Positions 1 through 9,335 of a DNA stretch of 64,000 nucleotides are shown piece after piece (within the stretch, counting starts at the first letter, position 1; every line of letters starts with the position of its first letter). The notes under the pieces were generated by a model, which saw nothing but the letters and a program-made list of their open reading frames with translations, did not search any database and was not told the origin of the DNA. The position numbers were made by a program, and so were the translations under genes. Source of the stretch: CBDFNC01 sp965249895 (GTDB lineage: Bacteria > Pseudomonadota > Gammaproteobacteria > Enterobacterales > CBDFNC01); assembly GCA_965249895.1 (NCBI GenBank), contig CBDFNC010000004.1, forward strand, positions 620,001 through 684,000, written 5' to 3'.

Positions 1-1419
1 GCCGGCCACCTTATTCACCATAACAAGGAGCGCTTTGCCAGCCTTACCGTATCCCACCCAGACAACTATGCAACCAGTGTAAGCGTCGCATCCTCGCAAA
101 AAGTGGCGAAGACCAGCATACGCCAGGTAAAGAGCTGGCTGGATCAGGGATATCCGGCAAACGATATCTGTATATTGATACGTAACTGGGCAAAAGCGTT
201 AAGAATAGAACTCGGGTTACTATTAAGTGGTATCCCCTACAGCGTGCCAGCAAAAAATTCCCTCGGCCAAACAGATGAAGTCACCATGTTTATCAGTTTA
301 CTCACCCTGGCCTGTGATCAATGGGAACTGTTAACATCACAACATAAAGCCAAACACCTGGAAACTCTGCTGCTGTCGCCAATCGCTATTGGCAAACGCA
401 GCCTGGTAAAAGTGCTTAGCAGAAATTTAGCTAACCAAACCGTCGATCTATGGGTCAAAAACCTGCCGAAGGTCCCCGGAGTCAACGCGCTTCCGAATAA
501 GGTCAGAAATGGCCTCAAACAACGACTACGCTATTTGCGCGCTATTCGGCACAGTGACATTAATAATCCAGGCAGACGTCTAGCCCCTTACGTCCGCTCT
601 GAACACTTTAACCGCTCGGTCGAGTTTACGGCTAACAACGATAGAGAGAAGCTGGATGCAATGGATAAAAATGCAGGCTTATTGACCTTTCTCAATAGCT
701 TATCTCTATCCGTCACCTCCGGTTTAGAAAGATTGCTTACACTCAAGCAACTCAGCGACAGTAATGCGGGCATACACGAGCAAAATGACAGAGTAGGATT
801 AAAAACCATCCATGCCGCCAAAGGACAGGAGTTTCGCTGCTTACTCCTTCCCTACTGGGAAGACGGGAGCTTTCCCTTAAACGCCTCCCGAGAAGCAAGC
901 TCATTTATAGATGGTCAGGAAGAAGAGCGGCGATTAGCCTATGTTGCTCTCACCAGAGCGAAAGAAAATCTATACGTGGTTTATGAAGAAGGTAAAGCTT
1001 CGCGGTTTATCAACGAACTAAACTACCAAGAAGCTGAGGTCATTTCCAGACAACTTACTCAGCGCCTGAGCATTGCCAAGGTAAACACTTCGGTGACAGC
1101 CAGGTATTTAAAAGAGACTGGGGTGTCACTTTCTCCGAGCCGGACCCCCACCAAGACGCCGAAATATTCTGCCAATACAGTGGCTGAACCAAGCTCCCGT
1201 ATAGTTTACCTCGATGCGCCAACGGAATTGCCTACCCCTATAGTAGCCAGACAAACCGATAAGAAACCCAAACCGTTTGAGTATACCCACGAGCTAAACA
1301 GCGGTAAGAAGCTGGTTTTACAAAAGGTCCTGGATGACAGGGTATCTGTGTTATTTGATGACGGGGTAACCGCTGTTTATTGTCTGGATGATATCAGCTC
1401 ACTAATCAAGCCCATATGA
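1..1419 (+). CDS. UvrD/Rep-family ATP-dependent DNA helicase, C-terminal part (5' end outside window)
   Basis: The reading frame is open from base 1, so the gene starts upstream; 472 residues are visible. The late superfamily 1 helicase motifs are present: the motif V region GLKTIHAAKGQEF around residue 265 and motif VI with EERRLAYVALTRAKENLYV around residue 305. Walker A and B must lie upstream. After motif VI comes a polar, proline-rich linker and a last ~50 residues that look like a small SH3/Tudor-type tail, as in UvrD. Family role: 3'-5' unwinding of DNA in repair or restart. The exact subtype cannot be decided from the C-terminal half. It ends head-to-head with the TonB receptor gene on the other strand with no gap. 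Confidence 0.85.
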   Translation, partial: AGHLIHHNKERFASLTVSHPDNYATSVSVASSQKVAKTSIRQVKSWLDQGYPANDICILIRNWAKALRIELGLLLSGIPYSVPAKNSLGQTDEVTMFISLLTLACDQWELLTSQHKAKHLETLLLSPIAIGKRSLVKVLSRNLANQTVDLWVKNLPKVPGVNALPNKVRNGLKQRLRYLRAIRHSDINNPGRRLAPYVRSEHFNRSVEFTANNDREKLDAMDKNAGLLTFLNSLSLSVTSGLERLLTLKQLSDSNAGIHEQNDRVGLKTIHAAKGQEFRCLLLPYWEDGSFPLNASREASSFIDGQEEERRLAYVALTRAKENLYVVYEEGKASRFINELNYQEAEVISRQLTQRLSIAKVNTSVTARYLKETGVSLSPSRTPTKTPKYSANTVAEPSSRIVYLDAPTELPTPIVARQTDKKPKPFEYTHELNSGKKLVLQKVLDDRVSVLFDDGVTAVYCLDDISSLIKPI

Positions 1420-3567
1420 TTACCAGAAAATGCTATATGCCAATTTGACGCTGGTGCCGCGGGCAGGATAATAACTGCTGACTGTGTTATCGGGAAGTAG
1501 CTGACTATATGTCGGAAAATAGTTCCGGTTAAACAAATTCTCGACCCCAAGATCTAAGCTACCTGGACCAATATTAAACTGCAGCATATAGTCGACAGTC
1601 ATCGAACTCTCAACCTCGTGCCGCCCGGGAGCGTCTATGCCATCTAGCCGAGAGTCGGCGTCGCCAATGTAAACAAACTGCAAATGGTGGTGAGAGGTTC
1701 TCCCTGCAACATAGGTAAAAAAAGCAGTTACTTTAAGAGGTGGTATTAACCATCCATCCATTGCCCGATAACTGCCGCCGGACAATAGCTTTGACTTTCC
1801 TTCCATCCAGCTAAAACTGGTATTAACAAACCACTGCTTATGTAATTTCGCCCCTAACACCAGCTCAACCCCATAAATACGGTCTCGTGTTGTCGCATCT
1901 TTTCCCTGGCTATAAAATGCCGCAAACTCAGCGCGACCTAGTGGCCAATGAGCCCGCCAGCCCATTTCAACTTTATCAATTAATTTCGGCTCCCCTGGCA
2001 AAGCGCCACCTGCAGTCCCGGTGGCAAGCATTAAACCATAGTCCGGCATTTCACTCGCCTGGCTAAAGCCGCTATATAATTCATGATTTTCAATATCGTA
2101 AACAACCCCAGCGTTAAATAACACAGCGCTTGGGTCTACCTTACCATCAGGTACGAAGGGATTTGAGACCCGGCTTACTGAATTGAAACCATCCCATTTA
2201 ACCTCACTGTAATCGTACTTAACGCCGCCTTCTAGTAGCCAATTTGAGGCAAGTTTATAGGACAGCTGAGAATAGATATACATATTCAGGATCTGCTGAT
2301 CCTGTGTATATCGGCCCTTGCCCACTAGTTGATAGTTCAGTTCCTTGGCCAGGTCGGGATCGTATAACCAAGCAGTTTCTTTACTCATTTCAGCATCAAA
2401 GCCGCCGCCCCAAGCTACTGCTAATCCATTGGCCAAATGATGGTTTAATTTGAAGAAGCCGCCAAAGCTACTACTATCTAGCTCGGCTTGGACCTGTCTT
2501 CCTGTATCACTCGGTTGCTGCGAAGGATAACCACGAGATTGAAAATCACGGTAGAATATTTGTGTTTCCAATTGGTCTTTTTCCCTGAGCCCGGATTGAT
2601 ATTTCAGGGTTAACAGCAACTGCTCAACATCATTTTGCTTATCCAATATCAGGCCTTTTACAGCCTGCGGACGAATATCAGCAGCCTGGGGAATAGGCGG
2701 TGGGAGTTGACTGACCGATTTGTCCCAGCCATAGTCGCTTTGCTGCGAAGTACGGCTAAGAAACCCGGAAAATGACAAGCTCCGCTGACCTTGAAATTGT
2801 TTTTCCAGGTTTAGGCCTAGATCCAATTGCTGCGAATCCATCCGGTCGCCATAAGCTTGATCCGGAGAAATTCTTAACGAGTAGGAATCGGTCCAGGATT
2901 TTTGTTTAAGGCCACCGACAAACCCGGAGACTTTAGACTGTTCACCAGCATAAGACAGTGTTTGAAAAAAGGAGGGGCTCATTGACCCACTGTTTACATC
3001 GCGGATCGGAGAAGCGATGCCCAATCGACTGGAGGTAACCAGTGACTCGTGCTGGCGCGTAGTGATTTTAACCACACCATCGGCAGTGTGAACTCCTGAT
3101 GCATTGGCTCCGCGTACAACCTCTATGGATTCAATAGCGTCGGCACTAATCGTAGACAAGGTTCGATAAATTTCACGGCCCGTTCGTAGACTGACCCCAT
3201 TGAGTAGAACCTCCATTTTTCTTCCTCTCAAGGTCAGACCCTTATCGGTAAAACTCTGTGAACCCGGGGACATACCTGGGATCATTTTACCGAGAAGCTC
3301 GACCACAGACTGAGAGCCTAATGCTCTAAGTGATACTTCATCGCGGCGTAACACAATCACCTGACGTGGTTGTTGCTGTGAATTAAGTTCAGGGTCAAGC
3401 CAGGAACCAGGGCGGTCGATTGGTAGCTTCGGAGGTTTAGTGATACCCCTAGCATGAAACGAATAGATAATGAGTAAACAGGCTGAAAACAGGGTTAATT
3501 TCCTGATTTTAGATAAACCGCAAACACTCAGAGCAACCGGCTTTTCCCTGGCCATTTTTGATCCCAT
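1420..3567 (-). CDS. TonB-dependent outer membrane receptor
   Basis: A 715-residue protein of the size expected for a TonB-dependent receptor. An N-terminal signal-like hydrophobic stretch (about residues 20-42, LTLFSACLLIIYSF) is followed by a plug domain (about 70-170) with the typical LRGRKMEVLLNGV and IESIEVVRGANA blocks, then a long beta-barrel rich in aromatic residues that ends in a terminal Trp preceded by Phe. It would import an iron chelate, vitamin or glycan through the outer membrane using TonB energy. No N-terminal signalling domain is seen and the substrate is not evident. A second in-frame ATG at 3555 has a weak GGGAT upstream and may be the true start. It stands alone, with no transporter or regulator beside it. 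Confidence 0.88.
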   Translation of the reverse strand: MGSKMAREKPVALSVCGLSKIRKLTLFSACLLIIYSFHARGITKPPKLPIDRPGSWLDPELNSQQQPRQVIVLRRDEVSLRALGSQSVVELLGKMIPGMSPGSQSFTDKGLTLRGRKMEVLLNGVSLRTGREIYRTLSTISADAIESIEVVRGANASGVHTADGVVKITTRQHESLVTSSRLGIASPIRDVNSGSMSPSFFQTLSYAGEQSKVSGFVGGLKQKSWTDSYSLRISPDQAYGDRMDSQQLDLGLNLEKQFQGQRSLSFSGFLSRTSQQSDYGWDKSVSQLPPPIPQAADIRPQAVKGLILDKQNDVEQLLLTLKYQSGLREKDQLETQIFYRDFQSRGYPSQQPSDTGRQVQAELDSSSFGGFFKLNHHLANGLAVAWGGGFDAEMSKETAWLYDPDLAKELNYQLVGKGRYTQDQQILNMYIYSQLSYKLASNWLLEGGVKYDYSEVKWDGFNSVSRVSNPFVPDGKVDPSAVLFNAGVVYDIENHELYSGFSQASEMPDYGLMLATGTAGGALPGEPKLIDKVEMGWRAHWPLGRAEFAAFYSQGKDATTRDRIYGVELVLGAKLHKQWFVNTSFSWMEGKSKLLSGGSYRAMDGWLIPPLKVTAFFTYVAGRTSHHHLQFVYIGDADSRLDGIDAPGRHEVESSMTVDYMLQFNIGPGSLDLGVENLFNRNYFPTYSQLLPDNTVSSYYPARGTSVKLAYSIFW

Positions 3568-3674
3568 TCACTGATAGCAGTTGATACAAGCATAGGATAG
3601 AATATAACACGTTGATATTTAGTTATTTAATTGACAAGCAGGCTGATTAATCAGCTTATCACCAGACAGATTTC

Positions 3675-4850
3675 TTACACTTTTTTCCAGGATTCAAATT
3701 TTCTCTGGCAATAATCCAGTAAGGTTTGGTAATTATCGAAATATTGTTGGTAGTGGTCCTTTCCAGAGTAATCGAATTCACAAAATGAGTTTTTGTAATT
3801 TTTGCAAACCTTAGGCCTGTTCACATATATCCCACAATCACCATTGTCTCTCAAGTGCTCGCACTGGGCTTCAATTATTAAGAACCAGCGGTTTTTATCC
3901 TGAAAAATATTAATGTTTTTATGGGATACCTGCCAAAGTAAGTGTTCGAAGTCTGACTTACTCCGAGGCTTGATTATCTCCTGGGTGACATAGTTGCAGC
4001 ATTTTCGCTCTCCACAATATTTGCATTTCTTTTCACGGCGGAGATTTACTAAAGGCTTAATTATTTGGGGGGGATGCGTTGAAATAAAATCCTGGTAGCT
4101 CATCGCATCGTCATATAACAGGGCATTATTTAAAATCTGCTCAATAATTTGTGCCTCCATGACCGCAGCTGACACCTTTAAATATAGGTTTCTATCTTCT
4201 TTTGCAATTCGAGCCGAAAGTTTGCTTTCTGTTCGTTTCGACACCGCTCTTAATTCAGCCTCAACTCGTTTCTCATCAAGAGATACAGGGTGTTGACGTA
4301 GCATATTACTCACCGACTCTTCCAGTAATTCTTGTTCGGTAGCAGGCTGGCTGGCGTGTTCCCCGTCAGAAAAATACGCAATAACCTGTCCAAATACTCT
4401 TCTCTTAACCAGGTTATCTATGGCTTTATCTAAACCTTGTCGCATCGACAGTTCAACATGCTGATAGAGATGTATCTCATCTTCACAACCAAATAATCGT
4501 GCTAGTTGAGAGTCATTTTCTATTGGCTGCGCTTTAAAGACCCCGGATATCGATACTTGCTCATTGCTTAACACCAGTTTTTCTCCGCATTGTCGTCCTA
4601 TAAGCAGCTCTTCCACCTCGCTATACTTATGTTGTCCTCCCAAGATTACCTCTATCGTCTCGTCTCCAAGTGGCTGTACCAAGGTAAGTAATAGTTTATT
4701 GCCTAACTGAGCACTTTCTTCTACCAGACGCCAAACGGTATGCTTGGTTTTTAGTTCTCTGATAACCCGGTGTACATCGGCGCTATTAATAACGACTTTT
4801 GGGCGGACAATTTGCACCTGTTCAAGACTGACGGAAGAATCCCTTGCCAT
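3675..4850 (-). CDS. Headless trigger-factor-like protein fused to a YkgJ-type cysteine cluster domain
   Basis: 391 residues with two recognisable parts. Residues ~8-260 follow E. coli trigger factor from its residue ~113 onward: LEQVQIVRPKVVINSADVH matches LEAIEVEKPIVEVTDADVD, then a shortened PPIase-like segment (EVEELLIGRQCGEKLVL), then LARLFGCEDEIHLYQHVELS matching the start of the C-terminal chaperone arm. The ribosome-binding domain with the GFRxGxxP signature is absent. Residues 276-391 are a YkgJ/CxxCxxCC-type metal-binding domain: Cys276, 279, 284, 285, then 330, 339, 349 and 357, with the typical CGIYVNRPKVCKNY segment. YkgJ proteins are presumed Zn or Fe binding; function unknown. 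A chaperone-like role on metalloproteins is only inference. It appears monocistronic. Confidence 0.8.
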   Translation of the reverse strand: MARDSSVSLEQVQIVRPKVVINSADVHRVIRELKTKHTVWRLVEESAQLGNKLLLTLVQPLGDETIEVILGGQHKYSEVEELLIGRQCGEKLVLSNEQVSISGVFKAQPIENDSQLARLFGCEDEIHLYQHVELSMRQGLDKAIDNLVKRRVFGQVIAYFSDGEHASQPATEQELLEESVSNMLRQHPVSLDEKRVEAELRAVSKRTESKLSARIAKEDRNLYLKVSAAVMEAQIIEQILNNALLYDDAMSYQDFISTHPPQIIKPLVNLRREKKCKYCGERKCCNYVTQEIIKPRSKSDFEHLLWQVSHKNINIFQDKNRWFLIIEAQCEHLRDNGDCGIYVNRPKVCKNYKNSFCEFDYSGKDHYQQYFDNYQTLLDYCQRKFESWKKV

Positions 4851-5319
4851 TACGATTTCCTAAAGCTGCTGAAGGTGAGCTCAAATATTTATCAATACCG
4901 GTTTATTGAATATAGATAAGGACAATTGGTTAAGTGAATAATGTAGCAATACCCGGCCAACCCGGCATCACCCCACCCCTTACTTAACAACGCAGGAGAT
5001 GTAAGGCTACCAGTAAACTAGGATTCTAATCATTTGAGTGTATGTGTATTCCCACATTATTGGTCACTGACTAAAGCTGGAAATACTCCATCCGTGGTGC
5101 CCAGACGCCGCTGTTTAATGAGCAAAATGAGTCTTATATGGAGCATCTATCAGCAACTTTTTAGGGTTTTCATCTCTCCTTTTCTAATCGAGGTGAAATT
5201 TTTAACTGCTTCACACAAACAGAATAAAATCCTAAATACACCATAGACTTACCCCAGAAGTGGTATTACCATTCTCATACTTAATAATGAAAAGTAGTTT
5301 ACTTAGGGAGAAGATCCGT
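4851..5319. other. Intergenic region, 469 bp, divergent promoters
   Basis: Lies between the divergently transcribed trigger-factor/YkgJ gene and the PEP-CTERM gene, so it should hold both promoters. Frames that are open here (for example 5034-5246) have no ribosome binding site and unconvincing composition. A purine-rich AGGGAGAAG at about 5305-5313 serves the PEP-CTERM start. I see no RNA gene or repeat. Confidence 0.5.
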
Positions 5320-5928
5320 ATGAGAAAAGGAGCATTTGCGTGGCCTGTTGCTGCAATGATGATGTTTAGTAGTGCTGCAAGTGCCACAGTAATCACGATT
5401 GACACAAGAAGCATAGATCAAGGTGTAAATAACAGTGATTTTGTTTCCATGTGGGACAAGCAAACCTCAGCAATAACAACTAAGACCCTGGATGAATTTA
5501 CCTCGTATCAATCAGGTCGCCATTCTATGAGTCGACTCAGTATCGAGTTTGATATGTTAAATCCTGGTAACTGGGGCTTCGAGGCTGGCTTGGACGCAGC
5601 TCATGGTGCCGCATTTTACTTGGATGATCAGTTGCTCGATACCAGAACGGACGATTTGTGGTGGGCTAATAATTGGAACAGCAGCCATATACTTGATTCA
5701 CTAGACAACTCCATTACCGCTGGAGTTCATACCCTCTCCCTCTATTGGGCCGAAGCCTGTTGTAACGGGGCAAGCAGCGTCCGATTTACTGCCGATGGCA
5801 CCAATTGGCAGGCGCTATCTGTCGACAATATCACTAAGGCCTCGGTTCCTGAGCCTGCTAGTCTTGCTTTGCTTGGGTTAGGTTTAGTTGGATTTACACT
5901 TGCTCGCCGTAAAAATAGAGCTAGTTGA
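5320..5928 (+). CDS. PEP-CTERM sorting domain exported protein
   Basis: 202 residues from the ATG at 5320, chosen because AGGGAGAAG sits 7 bp upstream and a clean signal peptide follows (MRKGAFAWPVAAMMMFSSAASA). A frame extends further upstream but lacks these signs. The C-terminus is a classic PEP-CTERM signal: VPEPASLALLGLGLVGFTL then an Arg/Lys cluster, recognised in other bacteria by exosortase. The middle is a secreted, Trp- and Asp-rich domain with an ACCNG motif, similar to what has been called the CCXG group of PEP-CTERM proteins. Probably an exported surface or matrix protein. No exosortase gene is in the window, so it must be elsewhere. A second PEP-CTERM protein lies at 28279-29004. 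Confidence 0.85.
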   Translation: MRKGAFAWPVAAMMMFSSAASATVITIDTRSIDQGVNNSDFVSMWDKQTSAITTKTLDEFTSYQSGRHSMSRLSIEFDMLNPGNWGFEAGLDAAHGAAFYLDDQLLDTRTDDLWWANNWNSSHILDSLDNSITAGVHTLSLYWAEACCNGASSVRFTADGTNWQALSVDNITKASVPEPASLALLGLGLVGFTLARRKNRAS

Positions 5929-5942
5929 TCACCATAATAAAT

Positions 5943-5972
5943 AACAATCAGCTCCGAAGGGAGCCGATTGTT
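5943..5972 (+). terminator. Hairpin terminator after the PEP-CTERM gene
   Basis: A 13-bp stem with one mismatch (AACAATCAGCTCC / GGAGCCGATTGTT) around a GAAG loop, 14 bp after the stop codon, followed by GTTATG. The U-tract is short. Confidence 0.7.
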
Positions 5973-6099
5973 GTTATGACACTTCCGGTCCGCAGGTAAT
6001 TGAAGCAATAACTGTGTAACAACTTAGCCAGACCTCCCGCTGTAGTGTAAGCCAGCTTGAAGTTATACTTGCTTTAGTTTTAAACCTGGCCTAAGAGCT

Positions 6100-6591
6100 T
6101 TATCCATTAATCAGTCCTACCTTAAGGTCGTTAGCCTGATAGATGATGTCACTATTGTGAATGACCATCCCATCTGCAATCCCCATAGCTATTGGTTTTT
6201 TGAACACTCGCTTAATATGTAGTTGGTACTGGATAGATCCCGCATCCGGATATATTTGGCCACTGAACTTTACTTTTCCAACACCCAAAGCCCTGCCTTT
6301 ACCAGGTAACCCCGACCAGCCGAGAAAGACACCCAAAAGTTGCCACAATGCGTCCAAACCAAGACACCCAGGCATCACGGGATCCCCCGGAAAGTGACAA
6401 GCAAAAAACCAGTGGTCCGGCTGAATTTGTAAATTCGCATCGAGTTGCCCTTTGCCAAAGAGCCCTCCCGTATCGGCAATATGACTAATCTGGTCAATCA
6501 TCAACATTAAAGAACTTGGTAACTGAGCGTTACCTTGACCAAAGAAACTCCCATCAGACATTGCCAGGATCTGTGATTTCGAGAACTGCAT
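6100..6591 (-). CDS. FabA-like 3-hydroxyacyl-ACP dehydratase
   Basis: 163 residues that align along their full length with E. coli FabA (172 aa). The active-site His66 lies in CHFPGDPVMPGCLGLDALWQ and the catalytic Asp is Asp80 in the same block; GKGRALGVGKVKFSGQ and DLKVGL near the end also match. FabA dehydrates 3-hydroxyacyl-ACP and isomerises the C10 enoyl product for unsaturated fatty acid synthesis. The partner FabB is not nearby, so this may be a paralogue with a narrower role rather than the housekeeping enzyme. It lies 49 bp behind the AraC-type regulator on the same strand, forming a probable three-gene unit with the GNAT gene. Confidence 0.88.
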   Translation of the reverse strand: MQFSKSQILAMSDGSFFGQGNAQLPSSLMLMIDQISHIADTGGLFGKGQLDANLQIQPDHWFFACHFPGDPVMPGCLGLDALWQLLGVFLGWSGLPGKGRALGVGKVKFSGQIYPDAGSIQYQLHIKRVFKKPIAMGIADGMVIHNSDIIYQANDLKVGLING

Positions 6592-6640
6592 CTAAATCTC
6601 CAAAAGCTAAGATAAATCGCAGTCTGACTGAATATAAGGC

Positions 6641-7441
6641 TTATCTATTGTAAAAATCGGACCTGAATCGTTCAAAAAATAAGCTTGGGTTTGATGACAG
6701 GCGGCTTTTATAGTCCTTTAACAGATGGGCTTGGTCGTAGAAACCCAGATCAAATGCGGTTTCCAGGGATTCACCGGGCTTCAAATATAGCTGCTTGCAG
6801 GCGTGCTGGATGCGAATTATTTGGGTAAATGCTTTAGTACTCAACCCAGTGTATTGCCGAAACAAGCGATTTAGGTGCCGGCTTGTCAGGCCTATCAGCC
6901 CTGCCAGTTGGTTAATTTTTATATTGCCAGAGGATTGATAAATCAACGACAACATTTGATCAAACTGGGAAGCTGGCAAGGGGGCAAATTGCCTTAACAA
7001 CCATTGCTCACAAAGCTGGGCTCTTTGCTGAAAGGATTGACTCTGATAAATATCATTATGAAGCTTGGCAAAGCCCTGACAGGGGAAATATTGAGAATCG
7101 ACAAACTGATCGGTAATTTCAGACAGGTCCAGGTTAAAAAAGTGCCTCAGCGCGCCAGGGTAAAATCTAACACCAAAATATTCTCCTGACTGGAGTAACT
7201 CCAGATCAAGGGCCTTAGACAATGCCCCGCCAATTTTTATACCATATGGTGAAATATAAATCGCTTGAGTTCCGTCAGGTATCACAGGATAAGGCGTAGG
7301 CTTGGCAGTATTCATCTGCAAATAAGAATGTACTATGCCCTTTAGGCTCTTGCATACAGGGTAATGCTGCATAGCAAGCCCAAAACAGTGCAAACCCGAA
7401 TTCGTTAACAAGGGTTGAAAAGGCCTGTATAACTCTGTCAT
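6641..7441 (-). CDS. AraC-family transcriptional regulator
   Basis: 266 residues. The C-terminal ~100 residues form an AraC/XylS double helix-turn-helix: INQLAGLIGLTSRHLNRLFR for the first and LETAFDLGFYDQAHLLKDYK for the second. The N-terminal part (about 1-150) has the profile of the small DUF6597-type sensor domain, with YPVIPDGTQAIYIS near residue 52. The start ATG overlaps the stop of the upstream GNAT gene (ATGA), so they are translationally coupled. It probably controls this three-gene cluster or fatty-acid-related genes; the ligand is unknown. Confidence 0.87.
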   Translation of the reverse strand: MTELYRPFQPLLTNSGLHCFGLAMQHYPVCKSLKGIVHSYLQMNTAKPTPYPVIPDGTQAIYISPYGIKIGGALSKALDLELLQSGEYFGVRFYPGALRHFFNLDLSEITDQFVDSQYFPCQGFAKLHNDIYQSQSFQQRAQLCEQWLLRQFAPLPASQFDQMLSLIYQSSGNIKINQLAGLIGLTSRHLNRLFRQYTGLSTKAFTQIIRIQHACKQLYLKPGESLETAFDLGFYDQAHLLKDYKSRLSSNPSLFFERFRSDFYNR

Positions 7442-7956
7442 TTATGACCTTCACTAATACTGACAGCTGGGGATCCATACCTGATGAAGGTCATTTTCAA
7501 ATCGATGTCGACTTCTTCGGTTATCTGAAAACTCCCACCGGTAAGGTCGCTAATGACGCTTTGCCAGAAATTGAATGCCGCTGTATTTTCGTTAAGAACC
7601 CGAGTAAGCCAACGACCGGGAAACTTGCCAATAGAAAGTTTAAAAGCCTTTTTTCCAACCCCCGTTCCTTTAAACTTCCTGAGCACAAAAAATTGCCCTA
7701 TATCGAATAACCTTCGATCTGATGGATAGCGACGAAGTAAGGAAAAACCGGCCAATTCGCCGTCACAATATATCAAAAACGGGTAATGATCACTCCTTTG
7801 CCAGTAAACATCGAGCTGAGAGGCATTTACTTTGTATTTTCCAGTAACCGTAGGCGCCCACCCCATAAACTCCGACATATCATAAACATAATAATGAAAT
7901 AGATTGTCTATTTTTTCTCTATCACTGATTTTTGCAACGACTAGCTCTACGTTCAT
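7438..7956 (-). CDS. GNAT-family N-acetyltransferase
   Basis: 172 residues with a GNAT fold pattern: an N-terminal alpha-beta part, FDIGQFFVLRKFKGTGVGKKA carrying the acetyl-CoA-binding R/Q-x-x-G-x-G/A-like loop (KGTGVGKKA, about residue 95), and VLNENTAAFNFWQSV in the later helix. It transfers an acyl group from acyl-CoA to an unknown amine. First gene of a coupled unit with the AraC regulator (4-bp overlap) and the FabA-like gene. Confidence 0.82.
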   Translation of the reverse strand: MNVELVVAKISDREKIDNLFHYYVYDMSEFMGWAPTVTGKYKVNASQLDVYWQRSDHYPFLIYCDGELAGFSLLRRYPSDRRLFDIGQFFVLRKFKGTGVGKKAFKLSIGKFPGRWLTRVLNENTAAFNFWQSVISDLTGGSFQITEEVDIDLKMTFIRYGSPAVSISEGHK

Positions 7957-8057
7957 TTTTACTTATTCCAACTGCCGACGTATTTTTTATAAACCAAGCC
8001 AGAAAGCCAAACAATTCCACTCGTTACTTTATGGAAATGAAAAAAACCTAAAAAGTG

Positions 8058-9320
8058 TCAGGCCTGATCAGCTTGTTTGGTTTCGGTTAGTTGTGGCGAC
8101 CTACTTTGTTGTACAGCGAATATCCACAACGAAGCAGCTGCAATCATGGAAATACCTATCACCAATACCCATGCACTTTGGTAACCAAATTGTTGGATAT
8201 AACCACCCATCAACATATAAGTAGGCATAACCACAATATTACGAATACTCGTCAATACGCCACTGATCCGCCCTCTGTGACTACTTGGAGAGTTATTGGC
8301 GATATAAACGCCTTCTTTAGTCAACAAAAGAACCTCAGCCGCAGAGAGGAAAAACCAAGCAACAAATTGTATTCCCACCCCGGAGTTCATCAGAATAATC
8401 CAATATCCAAATGCAAACAACAAGCCGGAAAGCGCCATACTCTTGATGACACAAGAACGGCTTGTAAGACGCATTAGCAAAGGGGTTATAACCACCACAA
8501 GCACGCTTGCAAATGTCATTAGCTGACCAAACAGTACGGCGCCCTGCTTATCGAATATATGGCTCAAATAAAGAGGGGTTGTCATTGTCATTTGGTTAAG
8601 AGCAAACCAAAGCAAGGCACACAATAAGGTAAATATAATCAGCCGCGGGCGCTGACGGAGCACCTGCCACACAGATCCTTCAGTCGCTTGCTCCATTGCT
8701 GTATGTGGTTGGTTTGCCTCACTGTTTGCGAGATTTGGCTCCCTTACCCAGCACATAACGACCAAAATTCCAACCAGGCTCGCGATGCCATTTCCCCAGA
8801 AAATCCAAGCTGTATAACTCCAAAAAAGGTATCCCGCCAGAATTGGACCTATGCCGGAGCCCAAATTGTAAGCCAGATAACTAAGGGACATTACCGCATC
8901 ACGATTTTTCGGCGTCGAAAGATCGGCCACCAGCGCATTACTCGCCGGTAAGGCAAGTCCAAAGAAGAAATAACTTACACATAGAAGCATTGGCGTCAGC
9001 AAATGGCTATCGGGGAAAAAGCCGCAAATGAGTAGTACCAGAGAGCCTGCCAATTCGCCCGATACCATCAGCTTTTTATGGCCAAAACTATCCGCGAGTT
9101 TTCCACCTAGAAGATTACCCAACAAATATAATCCAGTCACCCCCATAACCAGGCTTCCTGCTACGGAAGGGGTATATCCCAGCTTCTGAGTAAGTAGAAG
9201 AACCATAAAGGGAATAATGAAATTACCTAAGCCAAGAATAAACCGAGCGAATGAGATGAAATAAATATCCCGAGGCAACCCTTGATAGATTGAAAAAGTA
9301 CTAAACAGGCGACTAAACAC
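8058..9320 (-). CDS. MFS transporter, 12 transmembrane segments
   Basis: About 420 residues of alternating hydrophobic segments consistent with 12 membrane helices. The major facilitator loop 2-3 signature is GGKLADSFGHKKLMV (about residue 75) and the motif C-like glycines are in YNLGSGIGPILAGYLF. It most resembles drug/multidrug exporters of the MdtH type, but the substrate cannot be told. Start chosen at the GTG at 9320 because AGGGAAG lies 5 bp upstream; the GTG at 9326 would abut that site. A perfect inverted repeat sits directly upstream at 9336-9357. Confidence 0.85.
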   Translation of the reverse strand: MFSRLFSTFSIYQGLPRDIYFISFARFILGLGNFIIPFMVLLLTQKLGYTPSVAGSLVMGVTGLYLLGNLLGGKLADSFGHKKLMVSGELAGSLVLLICGFFPDSHLLTPMLLCVSYFFFGLALPASNALVADLSTPKNRDAVMSLSYLAYNLGSGIGPILAGYLFWSYTAWIFWGNGIASLVGILVVMCWVREPNLANSEANQPHTAMEQATEGSVWQVLRQRPRLIIFTLLCALLWFALNQMTMTTPLYLSHIFDKQGAVLFGQLMTFASVLVVVITPLLMRLTSRSCVIKSMALSGLLFAFGYWIILMNSGVGIQFVAWFFLSAAEVLLLTKEGVYIANNSPSSHRGRISGVLTSIRNIVVMPTYMLMGGYIQQFGYQSAWVLVIGISMIAAASLWIFAVQQSRSPQLTETKQADQA

Positions 9321-9335
9321 TAACACTTCCCTATA

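Noticed and set aside
5034..5246. 70-codon plus-strand frame upstream of the first PEP-CTERM gene
   Set aside because: No ribosome binding site, no family pattern, and it lies in what should be promoter sequence.
8091..8477. 128-codon plus-strand frame inside the MFS transporter gene
   Set aside because: It is antisense to a well-supported transporter and has a composition unlike a protein (many Gln/His/Thr runs).
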